DNA of 64,000 nucleotides from Gammaproteobacteria bacterium UBA7449 (GTDB taxonomy: Bacteria > Pseudomonadota > Gammaproteobacteria > Pseudomonadales > Pseudohongiellaceae): the NCBI GenBank assembly GCA_002477465.1, contig DLPV01000042.1, positions 76,619 to 140,618 on the forward strand, written 5' to 3'. The notes beneath the pieces were generated by a model that was not told where the DNA came from, searched no databases, and saw only the letters and a list, made by a program, of their open reading frames with translations. Shown here piece by piece: positions 8,581 through 17,138 of this stretch. Made by a program: the position numbers and the translations under genes. Each line of letters starts with the position of its first letter. The stretch's first letter is position 1.

Positions 8581-9990
8581 ATGACTGCAGAAACAGCCAG
8601 TAAGGAACAGCTGGAGGGCAATATTCGCCGTTTTATTATTTTCCGTCTGTTTTACACCGCACGTTTTTATTATCCAATTTTCACTATCCTTTTTCTTGAC
8701 TACGGGCTAACTCTGGAACAGTTCGCCATCCTCAACATGGTATGGGCGGTGAGCATTGTGCTGGCAGAAGTGCCTTCAGGTGCTCTGGCGGACATTGTGG
8801 GTCGCAAGCGCCTGCTGATCTTTGCGGCGCTGCTGATGGTGATGGAGATGGCCTTGATTGTGTTCGCGCCGATCGACGCATCCTCTCTGCTGTTTCTCAT
8901 GTTTTTCGGAAATCGAATCTGCTCTGGCTTGTCAGAAGCGGCCGCCAGTGGTGCGGACGAAGCGCTGGCCTATGATTCCCTGAAGGCCCTTGGGCGAGAG
9001 GATGAGTGGGCCCAGGTGCTGGAGCGAACTACATTTGTCGTTTCTATCGGATTCTTCACCACCATGATCCTGGGTGCTTTTGCTTACGATCCTGCCATCG
9101 TCAATCGGGTGCTGGCGCTGCTTAACACATCCTGGCAGCTACCCGATTCGCTGGTAATTCGCCTGCCGGTAATCCTGACCCTGCTTACCGCCGGCGTGGT
9201 GTTGGTTACAGCAATGGGATTTTACGATCTGGATGCCAAGACGGACTCCGGGGCAGATCAAGGCGATCAGGGGCGGGCAGGTGTTTCCCTGCTTGAGCCA
9301 TTTCGCCAAATTCTCAGCGCGGCCCGTTGGACTGTGGGCCATCGTTTCGTCCTGTTCGTGATACTGGCGGCACTAGCTCTGGATTCCGTGGCGCGACAGT
9401 TTGCGGTGCTATCAAGCGAGTATTACCGCTTGATAGATATACCCGTGAGCTGGTTTGGTTTCGTCGGCGCCGGTATGTCGCTGATCGGTATATTGAACGC
9501 CAGAATTTCGCGCTATTTGGTGAGTAACCGCTCACCGTTGTTCAACTTCCTGGTGCTGTCTGTGCTCCTGATGTCTGGCCTGGTGGGTATTAGTTTCGCC
9601 GTGCCTTACTTTGGTGTTTTGTTTGCTGTGGGTGCTTTTGCCATGATGGGGATGGTGCAGTTTCAGGCCAGCTACTATCTCAATCGCGAAGCCGATTCAG
9701 ATATTCGAGCTACCGTCCTCAGCTTCAAGGGTCTTGCCCTCAATTTGGGTTTGGGAATAGCTAGCCTGCTGTATACGGCGCTGGTGGCCTCTCTGCGCAA
9801 CGCGCAGGAAGCAGGTATGAGTGAGGAGATAATCAGCGAGCGAGTGTTTGTTGATTCCCTCGCTGCTTTCCCGATGTACTACGTGGTGCTGTTTGTTGTG
9901 CTGGTGATTGCGGCGAAGCTAAGTATTGGTAATTGTGCCATATTCTTCAAATCGCCCTCTGAGCAGAGCCGAGGGGGCAAGTGTGTCTGA
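8581..9990 (+). CDS. MFS transporter
   Basis: This protein of 469 residues has about twelve hydrophobic segments. The MFS loop motif appears between TM2 and TM3 as GALADIVGRKR. A soluble loop, roughly residues 218-240 (acidic, containing DAKTDSGADQ), separates the two halves. The gene starts 16 bases after the dehalogenase stop, so the two are probably one transcript. The substrate is unknown. Resemblance is to the broad drug/solute MFS group rather than to sugar or oxalate carriers. Direction of transport cannot be inferred from sequence alone. Confidence 0.88.
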   Translation: MTAETASKEQLEGNIRRFIIFRLFYTARFYYPIFTILFLDYGLTLEQFAILNMVWAVSIVLAEVPSGALADIVGRKRLLIFAALLMVMEMALIVFAPIDASSLLFLMFFGNRICSGLSEAAASGADEALAYDSLKALGREDEWAQVLERTTFVVSIGFFTTMILGAFAYDPAIVNRVLALLNTSWQLPDSLVIRLPVILTLLTAGVVLVTAMGFYDLDAKTDSGADQGDQGRAGVSLLEPFRQILSAARWTVGHRFVLFVILAALALDSVARQFAVLSSEYYRLIDIPVSWFGFVGAGMSLIGILNARISRYLVSNRSPLFNFLVLSVLLMSGLVGISFAVPYFGVLFAVGAFAMMGMVQFQASYYLNREADSDIRATVLSFKGLALNLGLGIASLLYTALVASLRNAQEAGMSEEIISERVFVDSLAAFPMYYVVLFVVLVIAAKLSIGNCAIFFKSPSEQSRGGKCV

Positions 9991-10052
9991 GCTTGCACTT
10001 TTTCCGCAAACCCGTTTGAATAATTGCTCAGTGCGTCCATAGAGAATTATTG

Positions 10053-10649
10053 ATGTTGCAGCTATTCCGACTAGTCAGATTCAGCCTGCTCACCCTGTCG
10101 CTAGCCCTGGGAGCGGGCTATAGCCTTGCTCAGGATGCGGATATTCGCACGGGGCTTGCTGGGCAATGGGTTATCAATGACGAACTCAGCGACAACACGG
10201 ATGATGCGGTGGAAGAGGCGATAGAAGCCGGTGGCGGTAAAGGTGGTCGCGGCTTCTTTAACCGTCAGGAAGATTTTTATCGCGGTGGCCCTCCTGAGCA
10301 CGAACTTTATGATCGGATCTCCTACGACGACGTGCTGACCATAGAGGTCGCCGAACCCGAACTCCGCTTTACCTACGAAAATGATTTTCCGCGCGTGTTT
10401 CACACCGACGGCCGCCGCCGCCGTGCATCAGCAGCAGACTTTTACTCAGAGGGAGGAGAGGACTGGTCTTCGGGCTTGTTCGAAGCCAACGCCCTGGTTG
10501 TGGAAGGCAGGCCGCGCGACGGTGGCTTTACTATCGAGACTTATACCCTGGAAGCCAATGGCGCAAGGCTTCGCATAGAGATGATGATTCAGCCCGATTC
10601 TTTTCGAGAGCCGATTGAGTTGGTGCGTTACTTCGATCGCGCCGATTAG
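10053..10649 (+). CDS. Secreted hypothetical protein
   Basis: This protein of 198 residues starts MLQLFRLVRFSLL and shows a clear signal peptide ending near AGYSLAQ (about residue 27). The mature part is acidic. It contains a glycine-rich GGGKGGRGFF stretch around residue 65 and predicted beta-strands, and ends in LVRYFDRAD. I do not recognise a named domain. A TTG codon directly precedes the ATG, so the exact start is uncertain by one codon. It is downstream of the MFS gene on the same strand and convergent to the isomerase gene. Confidence 0.7.
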   Translation: MLQLFRLVRFSLLTLSLALGAGYSLAQDADIRTGLAGQWVINDELSDNTDDAVEEAIEAGGGKGGRGFFNRQEDFYRGGPPEHELYDRISYDDVLTIEVAEPELRFTYENDFPRVFHTDGRRRRASAADFYSEGGEDWSSGLFEANALVVEGRPRDGGFTIETYTLEANGARLRIEMMIQPDSFREPIELVRYFDRAD

Positions 10650-10680
10650 TGCGACTCGAATGCTGGAGGCGGGCTCGCGT

Positions 10681-11292
10681 TTAGCTCGGTTGCGCGATAA
10701 TTTCTTCTTCCACTTCCCGCAGCCGATCCTTACCGAAATACATTTCATCGCCGACAAAAAACGTAGGTGAGCCGAAGGCGCCGCGTTCCATTGAGCGGGC
10801 AGTATTATCGATCAGCTCCTGTTTAATTGCAGGATCCTGCATACCAACTACGATCTCGTCTGTTGGCAGGCCATGTGCAGTGAGTGACTCGGCGACTACT
10901 CCAAGATCAGACATGTCTTTGCCTTGTTCCCACATACACTGATACATGGCTTCTACATAACGCCCGTAGTAGTCCTGGTGGCTGGCAAATACAGCGCCGC
11001 GCATCAGATGTAGCGTGTTGACTGGAAAGTGTGGATTGAATTTGTAATCCGCAAGCTTATGGCGGGCAATGAAACGCTCAATCTCTCTGGCCTGGTATTC
11101 TTTCTTGTTCTTCACATCGGCGAACTGTTCCATAGGCGAGCGGTTGTTGGTTGCCTTGAATAATCCGCCCAGCAGAACTGGAAAGTAGGTAAACGATTGC
11201 CCTGTGCGTTCAACAATTTCGGGAATGACCCGGTGACAGAAATAGGTATTGGGGCTACCGAAATCGTAATGAAACTCTACTACAAGGCTCAT
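10681..11292 (-). CDS. 2-hydroxychromene-2-carboxylate isomerase-like DsbA-fold protein
   Basis: This 203-residue protein belongs to the DsbA/GST-kappa superfamily. The N-terminal YDFGSPNTYF replaces the redox CxxC of DsbA with the serine (S13) used by HCCA isomerases for glutathione chemistry. The central LGGLFKATNN and the C-terminal GAFGSPTFFVGDEMYFGKDRL segments are typical. The known family reaction is glutathione-dependent cis-trans isomerisation in naphthalene catabolism. No naphthalene genes are present here, so a general glutathione S-transferase-like role is equally likely. It is probably co-transcribed with the upstream methyltransferase gene, 36 bases away. Confidence 0.87.
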   Translation of the reverse strand: MSLVVEFHYDFGSPNTYFCHRVIPEIVERTGQSFTYFPVLLGGLFKATNNRSPMEQFADVKNKKEYQAREIERFIARHKLADYKFNPHFPVNTLHLMRGAVFASHQDYYGRYVEAMYQCMWEQGKDMSDLGVVAESLTAHGLPTDEIVVGMQDPAIKQELIDNTARSMERGAFGSPTFFVGDEMYFGKDRLREVEEEIIAQPS

Positions 11293-11328
11293 GGCAGACT
11301 TGTCCTTAACGGGGAAAGGTTTGAGGTC

Positions 11329-12165
11329 TCAGTTCATTGGTTTCATGAACTTCAGGGTCATGCGATCACTCTCACCGATCGCAGCATATTTGTCGCGGTC
11401 AGTGTCACCCATCCGGTAGTTTGGAGGGAGTGTCCAAACGCCCTCTGGATGGTCGGCAGTGTCTCGTGAGTTGGCGTTGATCTCAGAGGACTCGACAAAC
11501 TCGAAACCCGCGGCAGCCGCAACTTCTTTGACGTAGGCCTCGGTGACGTAACCGGAATCCTTCATGACCTGCACGCTAGTCCCGGGCTTGGCACGGTGTT
11601 CAACAACGCCAAGGATGCCTCCAGGCTTGAGCGCGGCATAAAAAGAGGCAAAGAACTCATGCTCCTGTTCAGCCAGGATCCAGTTGTGAACGTTGCGGAA
11701 AGTCAGCGCCATGTCTGCGCTTTCTGCGGGCGCAATCACTACCTCGTGGGGAGGATTTAAATGGCGCACGGTTACGCGGCCATAGAGATCGGGCCGATCA
11801 GTGATTTTCTTTTCAAATACACCGAGTATGCGCGGCATAAAGCCGGCAGAGGCGTTTGGCGAAAAATGCGCGGCATAATATTTGCCGTGGTCGCGAACAT
11901 AAGGCGCTATAATCTCGGCGTACCAACCGGTTGAGGGCAATATCTCAATTATAGTTGTATCCGATTCCAGGCCAAAAAATTCAAGGGTTTCCACCGGATG
12001 GCGCCATTCATTGCGGGCTACATTGGCCTCGCTGCGATGGTCGCCGCGGCTGACGCTTTCTAGCGTCATCATTTCGGCTTCACCGTGGTGGTCGGCAAAT
12101 GACTGGCCGCATAGTGAAGCTGTAGCCAGGGCAAGAGCGGATAGCACTATAGGGATTGATTTCAT
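11329..12165 (-). CDS. Exported class I SAM-dependent methyltransferase (COG4798 type)
   Basis: This 278-residue protein has a strong signal peptide (MKSIPIVLSALALATASL, cleavage near SFADHH). It is followed by a Rossmann methyltransferase domain with the motif-I variant TTIIEILPSTGWYAEIIAPY and a later GGILGVVEHRAKPGTS segment. This is the 'predicted methyltransferase' family COG4798, common in marine Proteobacteria and usually exported. The methyl acceptor is unknown, and how SAM would be supplied outside the cytoplasm is unclear. The gene ends 36 bases before the isomerase gene on the same strand, so the two may form an operon. Confidence 0.83.
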   Translation of the reverse strand: MKSIPIVLSALALATASLCGQSFADHHGEAEMMTLESVSRGDHRSEANVARNEWRHPVETLEFFGLESDTTIIEILPSTGWYAEIIAPYVRDHGKYYAAHFSPNASAGFMPRILGVFEKKITDRPDLYGRVTVRHLNPPHEVVIAPAESADMALTFRNVHNWILAEQEHEFFASFYAALKPGGILGVVEHRAKPGTSVQVMKDSGYVTEAYVKEVAAAAGFEFVESSEINANSRDTADHPEGVWTLPPNYRMGDTDRDKYAAIGESDRMTLKFMKPMN

Positions 12166-12593
12166 AGGGTTTCTCTAACAGGGTCAGGACGAAATTCGGA
12201 TAGATTCTGGCACGAAAGCAATAGCGATATCTACCATGGGGCAAAAGCACTGACGGCAGATACTGAAATCGCGGCCACTTACTCTCATGTGGGGATTCTA
12301 ACCCAGCAGAATTTGGGAATCATCTTCACCGGCAAGCTAGAGGCCGAGCTTGCCGAACAGCCGATGTTTAACTCCCTGTCCAAGGTGGAAGTTACCTGGA
12401 ACTGCCATGTTAATTCGCTTTGCTTGCGATTCAGCACATCCTTCTTCCGAATTACCGCTCCTTTAGATTCAGAGAAGGTGTGGGGGTAGTGAGTTCGCCA
12501 ACTATGAGGTGTTAAGGAAATGAGATAGGCTGCGGTTTTCCACGCTGGTAGCCCATCAGGACGGCGCCTGCAGCCTAATCGGGAATTAACACT
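12166..12593. other. Gene-poor stretch with an inverted repeat
   Basis: This 428-base gap lies between the methyltransferase start and the broken thioesterase gene. A 9-bp inverted repeat (CGGCAAGCT with AGCTTGCCG, 12330-12355, 8-base loop) is present without a T-run. No gene is recognised on either strand. The long minus-strand open frame over this stretch runs into the thioesterase remnant antisense and has no family-like sequence. Confidence 0.4.
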
Positions 12594-12998
12594 GTGACTG
12601 ACATTCCATTCAGCTTGCAAATGCAGGTTAGAGACTATGAGTGCGATATGCAGGGCATAGTTAATAATGCCGTCTATTAGCATTACCTGGAGCACGCCCG
12701 GCATGAATACCTGCTCAGCCGTGGCCTGAGTTTTGCTGAGCTGACTGCGCGCGGCATAATCATTGTGGTGGTACGGGCAGAAATTGACTACCGACGCTCG
12801 CTGCGGGCCGGAGAAGAATTTGTAGTGACGGTCAGTCCGCAGCGGCCCTCGCCAGTAAAACTGGTTTTTGAGCAGTCCATAGCCCTGGCGGCGGATCAAA
12901 CTGCGGTTCTTCGGGCGAGGATCACCACTACTGCAGTCAATGCGCGTAACCGCCCCTATTTTCCAGATGAGCTAGAGGCGCTAATCAGGGCGATTTAG
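12594..12998 (+). pseudogene. Acyl-CoA thioesterase (YbgC/FadM-like), interrupted by an in-frame TAG
   Basis: Starting from GTG at 12594, preceded by GGGAA, the frame encodes a hot-dog-fold thioesterase of 134 codons. It reads VRDYECDMQGIVNNAVY, then TAG (12678-12680), then HYLEHARHEYLLSRG and on to a normal end at 12998. The conserved aspartate region D-x-Q-G-x-V-x-N is intact. Family members usually have glutamine or a similar residue where the TAG falls, so a single CAG-to-TAG change explains it. As written the product would stop at 28 residues. A GTG at 12765 could start only the second half. It could be a recent pseudogene, a base-calling error or a readthrough gene; I favour the first two. 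Confidence 0.75.
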
Positions 12999-13448
12999 CG
13001 GCGCAGCTTGCAAGCAGGCTGCTGGTGACGGCAGGCAGCCATTTCCAGCTCAGATAAAAAACCCCCGCAGGCGCAGAGGTATCAAAAGGGCAATTGAGGA
13101 CCGCCCACGCGAATGCGGTGCGGTTACTTAATAAGAACCGGCCGTGCGGATTTTTCTTTCACAGGTTTTGTTGCCGGGCTTTTCTTGTGGGGTCCGGGTT
13201 GGGCATTGATAATGGCTAAATTAACCGCCGAAAAGGCTTTTTGGAAAGCCTCCCGGCAGGTGTAATCAAATATCACACTCAGGGTCAGGGTTATCTGGTC
13301 TTCAGAAAGGGTTGACTGGATTATCCTGCTTGGGAATTCTGTCGAATTTAGTCTCAAGCAACGGATATAAATTCACGCCTGATCAGGCTGGCAGAGAGCC
13401 AGTGCTGTTTAAGGACTTAATACAAAAGCTTAGCATGCAGGTTTCACT
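12999..13448. other. Gene-poor stretch with one doubtful minus-strand frame
   Basis: This 450-base gap lies between the thioesterase remnant and the thioredoxin-domain gene. A minus-strand frame at 13124-13357 (77 codons, TTG start, lysine- and proline-rich C-terminus) has fairly protein-like composition but no recognised homology and no clear ribosome site, so I do not call it a gene. A 7-bp inverted repeat AGGCTTT/AAAGCCT lies at 13234-13251. Confidence 0.35.
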
Positions 13449-15794
13449 ATGGCAGAAACGGAAAACAGCACTCTTGAGGCCAGGTTGCGGGACGCTGAAA
13501 CGCGCAAGGAAGGCAGCTACGACAAGCGCACCGATCACCTGGACGAAGAAACGGGTGCGAGCCTGTTCATCAATCGGCTGATTCTGGAGGATTCTCCCTA
13601 CCTGCTGCAGCACGCACACAATCCGGTCAACTGGTATCCGTGGGGAGACGAGGCCTTTGCTGCCGCCAGGGCAGAAAACAAACCGATTTTTCTCTCGATC
13701 GGCTACTCAACCTGCCACTGGTGTCACGTCATGGAAGTAGAGAGCTTTGACAATATTGAGGTGGCTAAAGTTCTAAACGAGCATTTCATCAGTATCAAAA
13801 TGGACCGGGAGCAGTTTCCGGATATCGATGAAATCTACATGACCGGGGTGCAGCTGGTTTCAGGTCAGGGCGGGTGGCCCATGTCTAACTTTTTATTACC
13901 AGACGGGCGCCCTTTCTTTGGCGGCACTTACTATCCTGCTCCCTCTTTCATGCAAATCCTCAATCAGATTAACTCTGCCTGGCAGGATAAGCAAGAAGAC
14001 CTGGACAAGAGCGCCCACAGTATTTATCAGGCGATCAACAGAATTCTCAGCGAACGCAAACCCACCGAGGTGCTGCAAAGCAGTGTCGTCGACAACACGC
14101 TGAAGGCGCTGTTTCAGCGCGAAGATCGCAGTCTCGGTGGTTTGGCTGGCGCACCCAAGTTTCCCCAGGAGCCGATTCTGCTGTTTCTGTTGGACCGCGT
14201 AACGCGCTATGACGATGGCGCAGCTTTGGGTTTTCTCGAGCGTGCTCTGGAAGGTATGGGTCGAGGCGGAATCTATGATCAGGTGGCTGGCGGATTTCAT
14301 CGCTACAGCGTCGACGAAGAATGGTTGGTCCCGCACTTCGAAAAAATGCTCTATAACCAGTCCCAGTTGGGCCTGGTTTACAGCGTGGCTTACCAGCTTA
14401 CGGGGCACGAGTTCTTCGCCCGCATTGCCAGACAGACCTGTGATTATGTGCTTCGAGACATGCAGTTAGAAGAGGGTGGTTTTTACTCCGCGACTGACGC
14501 CGACAGTGAGGGTGAGGAAGGCACTTTCTTCGTGTGGGATAAATCCGAGCTGGAGGAACGCTTGCCCTCGAAGCAATCGCAGCTGGCGATCGAGCTGTTT
14601 GGCGTGACTGCACACGGTAACTTTGAGGGCCGAACTATTCTGAATCTGTCCCGGAGTCTGGGTCAGTCTGCGCGGGAATATGGGCCTGATTTCTACGCTG
14701 ATCTGGACGAGTTGCTAGCTACTCTCTATCGCTTGCGGGAACAACGCGAGCATCCACTGCGCGATGACAAGCTCATTGTGAGTTGGTGTGCCCGCATGGC
14801 AACTTCCCTGATACAGGCTAGTCAGCTTGTGCCAGGGGAAAACGCTTCTGCGTGGTTGCATGCTGCCGAGGCTGCAGTTCAGCGCATGCTCGACAACAAC
14901 CTGCAGGAGTCGGGTGAACTCAAGCGCATCTATTTGAATGGCGTGGTGTCAATTGCGGGTCAGCTGGAGGACTACAGCAACCTGATCCAGGCCTTGATCG
15001 CGCTGTATGATGTCACCGATAAGAATGAGTACCTGGTGCAGGCCTTCAGCCTGACGGCTCGTGTCATCAAGGATTTCTGGGACGCCAATGATGCGGTGCT
15101 GCTGCTGGGCCCAAGCAAGCAAACGGGTCCCAAGCTGGTCAGATCCAGTAACGCGGCCGATGGCGCGACACTGTCACCGGTGGCGACTATGCTGGACTGT
15201 CTGCTGTCGCTTCAGCAGCGGCAGGCGCGGGTGCCCGCAGAATTCTCGAATTTGCCAATTCAGGCGGTTTTCACCAAAGCCCTCACTGGGCTGGCGGCTG
15301 TTATCAATGACAATCCTATCAGTCAGTGTTCTCTTTTACGGCTGGCTTCTCGCAGTGAAGAAGGCACCCGAGACCCGCTGCAGTTCGCGGCTAACGGGGT
15401 GCTGAAGATTGCTGCTTCCAAGCAGGTCGACCGTGAGCTTGAACCAGAATCAGGTGATATCTCGGCCCGCGTTACACTGGTTATTGATATTCTTGAACCG
15501 TGGCATGTCACTGCACCACATGCGACTGCGGGCAGCTTTGAGTCACTGATTGTGGCTTTGAGTGAAGGTGCGGGTTGGGAGACTGTGGCCATAAACTATC
15601 CGGAGCCCACTGGGACGCTGCAGTCAGGTGATGCCGAAGTGGGCATTTACAGTGGTGTCGTGACAATCGAGCTGCACGCTAGTCGTCTCGCGCAGGGTGG
15701 AGCAGCAGAGAATCGCCTCAGCATCAATGCCTACATTCAACTCTGTGACGACGAGAAGTGCCTGCTGCCGGAAAAGTTGACCCTGGTCGTCTAG
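13449..15794 (+). CDS. YyaL/SPATA20-type thioredoxin-domain protein with C-terminal DsbD-alpha-like domain
   Basis: This 781-residue protein combines three parts. Residues about 45-200 form a DUF255 thioredoxin-like domain with NRLILEDSPYLLQHAHNPVNWYPWG and the CHWCH redox motif. A long alpha/alpha-toroid region like that of YyaL and mammalian SPATA20 follows to about residue 640. The last 120 residues resemble the DsbD N-terminal (alpha) domain, with PWHVTAPHA and the QLCDDEKCLLPE cysteine pair. There is no signal peptide, and an in-frame stop at 13431 excludes a longer start, although DsbD-alpha domains normally work in the periplasm. The function of the family is not established. It stands alone on its strand. 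Confidence 0.88.
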   Translation: MAETENSTLEARLRDAETRKEGSYDKRTDHLDEETGASLFINRLILEDSPYLLQHAHNPVNWYPWGDEAFAAARAENKPIFLSIGYSTCHWCHVMEVESFDNIEVAKVLNEHFISIKMDREQFPDIDEIYMTGVQLVSGQGGWPMSNFLLPDGRPFFGGTYYPAPSFMQILNQINSAWQDKQEDLDKSAHSIYQAINRILSERKPTEVLQSSVVDNTLKALFQREDRSLGGLAGAPKFPQEPILLFLLDRVTRYDDGAALGFLERALEGMGRGGIYDQVAGGFHRYSVDEEWLVPHFEKMLYNQSQLGLVYSVAYQLTGHEFFARIARQTCDYVLRDMQLEEGGFYSATDADSEGEEGTFFVWDKSELEERLPSKQSQLAIELFGVTAHGNFEGRTILNLSRSLGQSAREYGPDFYADLDELLATLYRLREQREHPLRDDKLIVSWCARMATSLIQASQLVPGENASAWLHAAEAAVQRMLDNNLQESGELKRIYLNGVVSIAGQLEDYSNLIQALIALYDVTDKNEYLVQAFSLTARVIKDFWDANDAVLLLGPSKQTGPKLVRSSNAADGATLSPVATMLDCLLSLQQRQARVPAEFSNLPIQAVFTKALTGLAAVINDNPISQCSLLRLASRSEEGTRDPLQFAANGVLKIAASKQVDRELEPESGDISARVTLVIDILEPWHVTAPHATAGSFESLIVALSEGAGWETVAINYPEPTGTLQSGDAEVGIYSGVVTIELHASRLAQGGAAENRLSINAYIQLCDDEKCLLPEKLTLVV

Positions 15795-15840
15795 GTCGCG
15801 ATTTCTAATTGATGCGCTTGGAAATTTACCCCGTACCTCG

Positions 15841-16986
15841 CTAACGCGGTGCGGGGGTAAAGGCCACTTCTTCGAAATCCGACGCCAGAGCCTGGGTCAG
15901 CTGTCTGCGAGCAGCAGCGCGGCGATCGCCGTCAGCGCTGAACACCGATTCAAAGAAACTCACAGTAGCGAGTTGAGTGATCATCTGCTGTCTGCCTGGA
16001 TGGGTAGTCTCACCATAGCCATAATCGCAGATTCCAGGTAGGTCACGATTAGGATCTATGCCTTCGGCGACGCTTCCCATGGTCCTGAAGACTGCGTTGG
16101 GGTCATCTCCCAATACTGCCATTACCGCGCTGCAGCCCAGCGTGTCAGGATTATCCATGAAGCGGAAAGTAGGGTCGGATACGCCAACAAATCCCAGGTG
16201 AGAGCCGCCCTCAATAGTGACAACTGACACATCAGGGGCGCGAGTATCCAGATCTGCTGCATTTCTCGCGTATTCTATTAAAGCATCGGCGGTTCCGGCG
16301 ATTGCCAGCACAGGCACATCCGTGGTGCCGAAGAAGGGGGCGGAAAAGATCGCCGAGGGACCTGCTATTGCGACTGCTGCGGCTACCCTGGGGTCGCGCC
16401 AGCGCGGATGGTAAGTGGTGAGATACGTGGTCAGGCCACCCAATGAATAACCACTTAAACCGATGCGGCTGCCATCCACTTCACCCGCAAACGGCTTCTC
16501 GTCCGCACTCAAATTCAGTACCGAATCAATCAGGAAACTCACGTCGGCGGGTTGGTTCACCACATCATCACCGTTGGCGCCGCCTGGTGTAGAGCCAGAT
16601 GTCAGGGGATAGTCGGCGGCGGCTACGATATAGCCATGGCTGGCCATGGCCTCTGCCACGTAAGGCATCTCTGCACCGTTGGAGACAATGCCATGACTAT
16701 GAATGATCAGGGGTAGCTGGCCGTCGAGACCCTGTGGATACCAAATCGTGGTGGGGAGAGTGCGTTCGGGTTTGCCAGGGAATCCGCGATTTTCATTGGT
16801 GGGGCGAGAGCTGTCGACGAAGGTGAAGTCAGCGCTGGCGACCCTATGTGGCCCCGCCTGCAGCCATTCTGCACTGCTTGATGCTGAGTCTGGACGGCTG
16901 GGGCCGGTGGCGACATAGGTTGCGATTGCCAGGCTGACGACCAGCACCAGCACTGCACCGAGTCCTTTCAGAATTTTCTTCAGCAT
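15841..16986 (-). CDS. Exported alpha/beta hydrolase (PAF-acetylhydrolase/dienelactone hydrolase-like)
   Basis: This 381-residue protein has an N-terminal hydrophobic segment (MLKKILKGLGAVLVLVVSLAIATYVATG), either a signal peptide or a membrane anchor. The hydrolase core shows LIIHSHGI for the oxyanion region and the nucleophile elbow GLSGYSLGG. The aspartate region is VLAIAGTADALI, and histidine lies in IEGGSHLGFVG. The arrangement resembles bacterial platelet-activating-factor acetylhydrolase-like lipases. The substrate, probably an ester in the periplasm, is unknown. It is transcribed alone, upstream of the sirtuin gene's 3' side on the opposite side of the thioredoxin-domain gene. Confidence 0.85.
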   Translation of the reverse strand: MLKKILKGLGAVLVLVVSLAIATYVATGPSRPDSASSSAEWLQAGPHRVASADFTFVDSSRPTNENRGFPGKPERTLPTTIWYPQGLDGQLPLIIHSHGIVSNGAEMPYVAEAMASHGYIVAAADYPLTSGSTPGGANGDDVVNQPADVSFLIDSVLNLSADEKPFAGEVDGSRIGLSGYSLGGLTTYLTTYHPRWRDPRVAAAVAIAGPSAIFSAPFFGTTDVPVLAIAGTADALIEYARNAADLDTRAPDVSVVTIEGGSHLGFVGVSDPTFRFMDNPDTLGCSAVMAVLGDDPNAVFRTMGSVAEGIDPNRDLPGICDYGYGETTHPGRQQMITQLATVSFFESVFSADGDRRAAARRQLTQALASDFEEVAFTPAPR

Positions 16987-17138
16987 AATTCAGTTTCCTT
17001 GACCAATAAAAATTATTGCGCGGTGGTGTGGCGAACAGCGCGCGGAGTACACGGAATATAATGGAGATTGGCTCAACTTGCTGAGAGTCCATCCTGTGAG
17101 TTCACCACACTGTCGATTAAATTACGCGATCATTGCCT

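Noticed and set aside
12678..12680. TAG as a pyrrolysine or reassigned codon
   Set aside because: TAG is a frequent ordinary stop in the neighbouring genes, and pyrrolysine systems are not expected in this type of organism.
12285..12899. Minus-strand open frame of 204 codons
   Set aside because: It runs antisense through the thioesterase remnant and contains no family-like sequence.
13124..13357. Small minus-strand gene of 77 codons
   Set aside because: TTG start without a ribosome site and no recognised homology; kept only as a note in the gap description.
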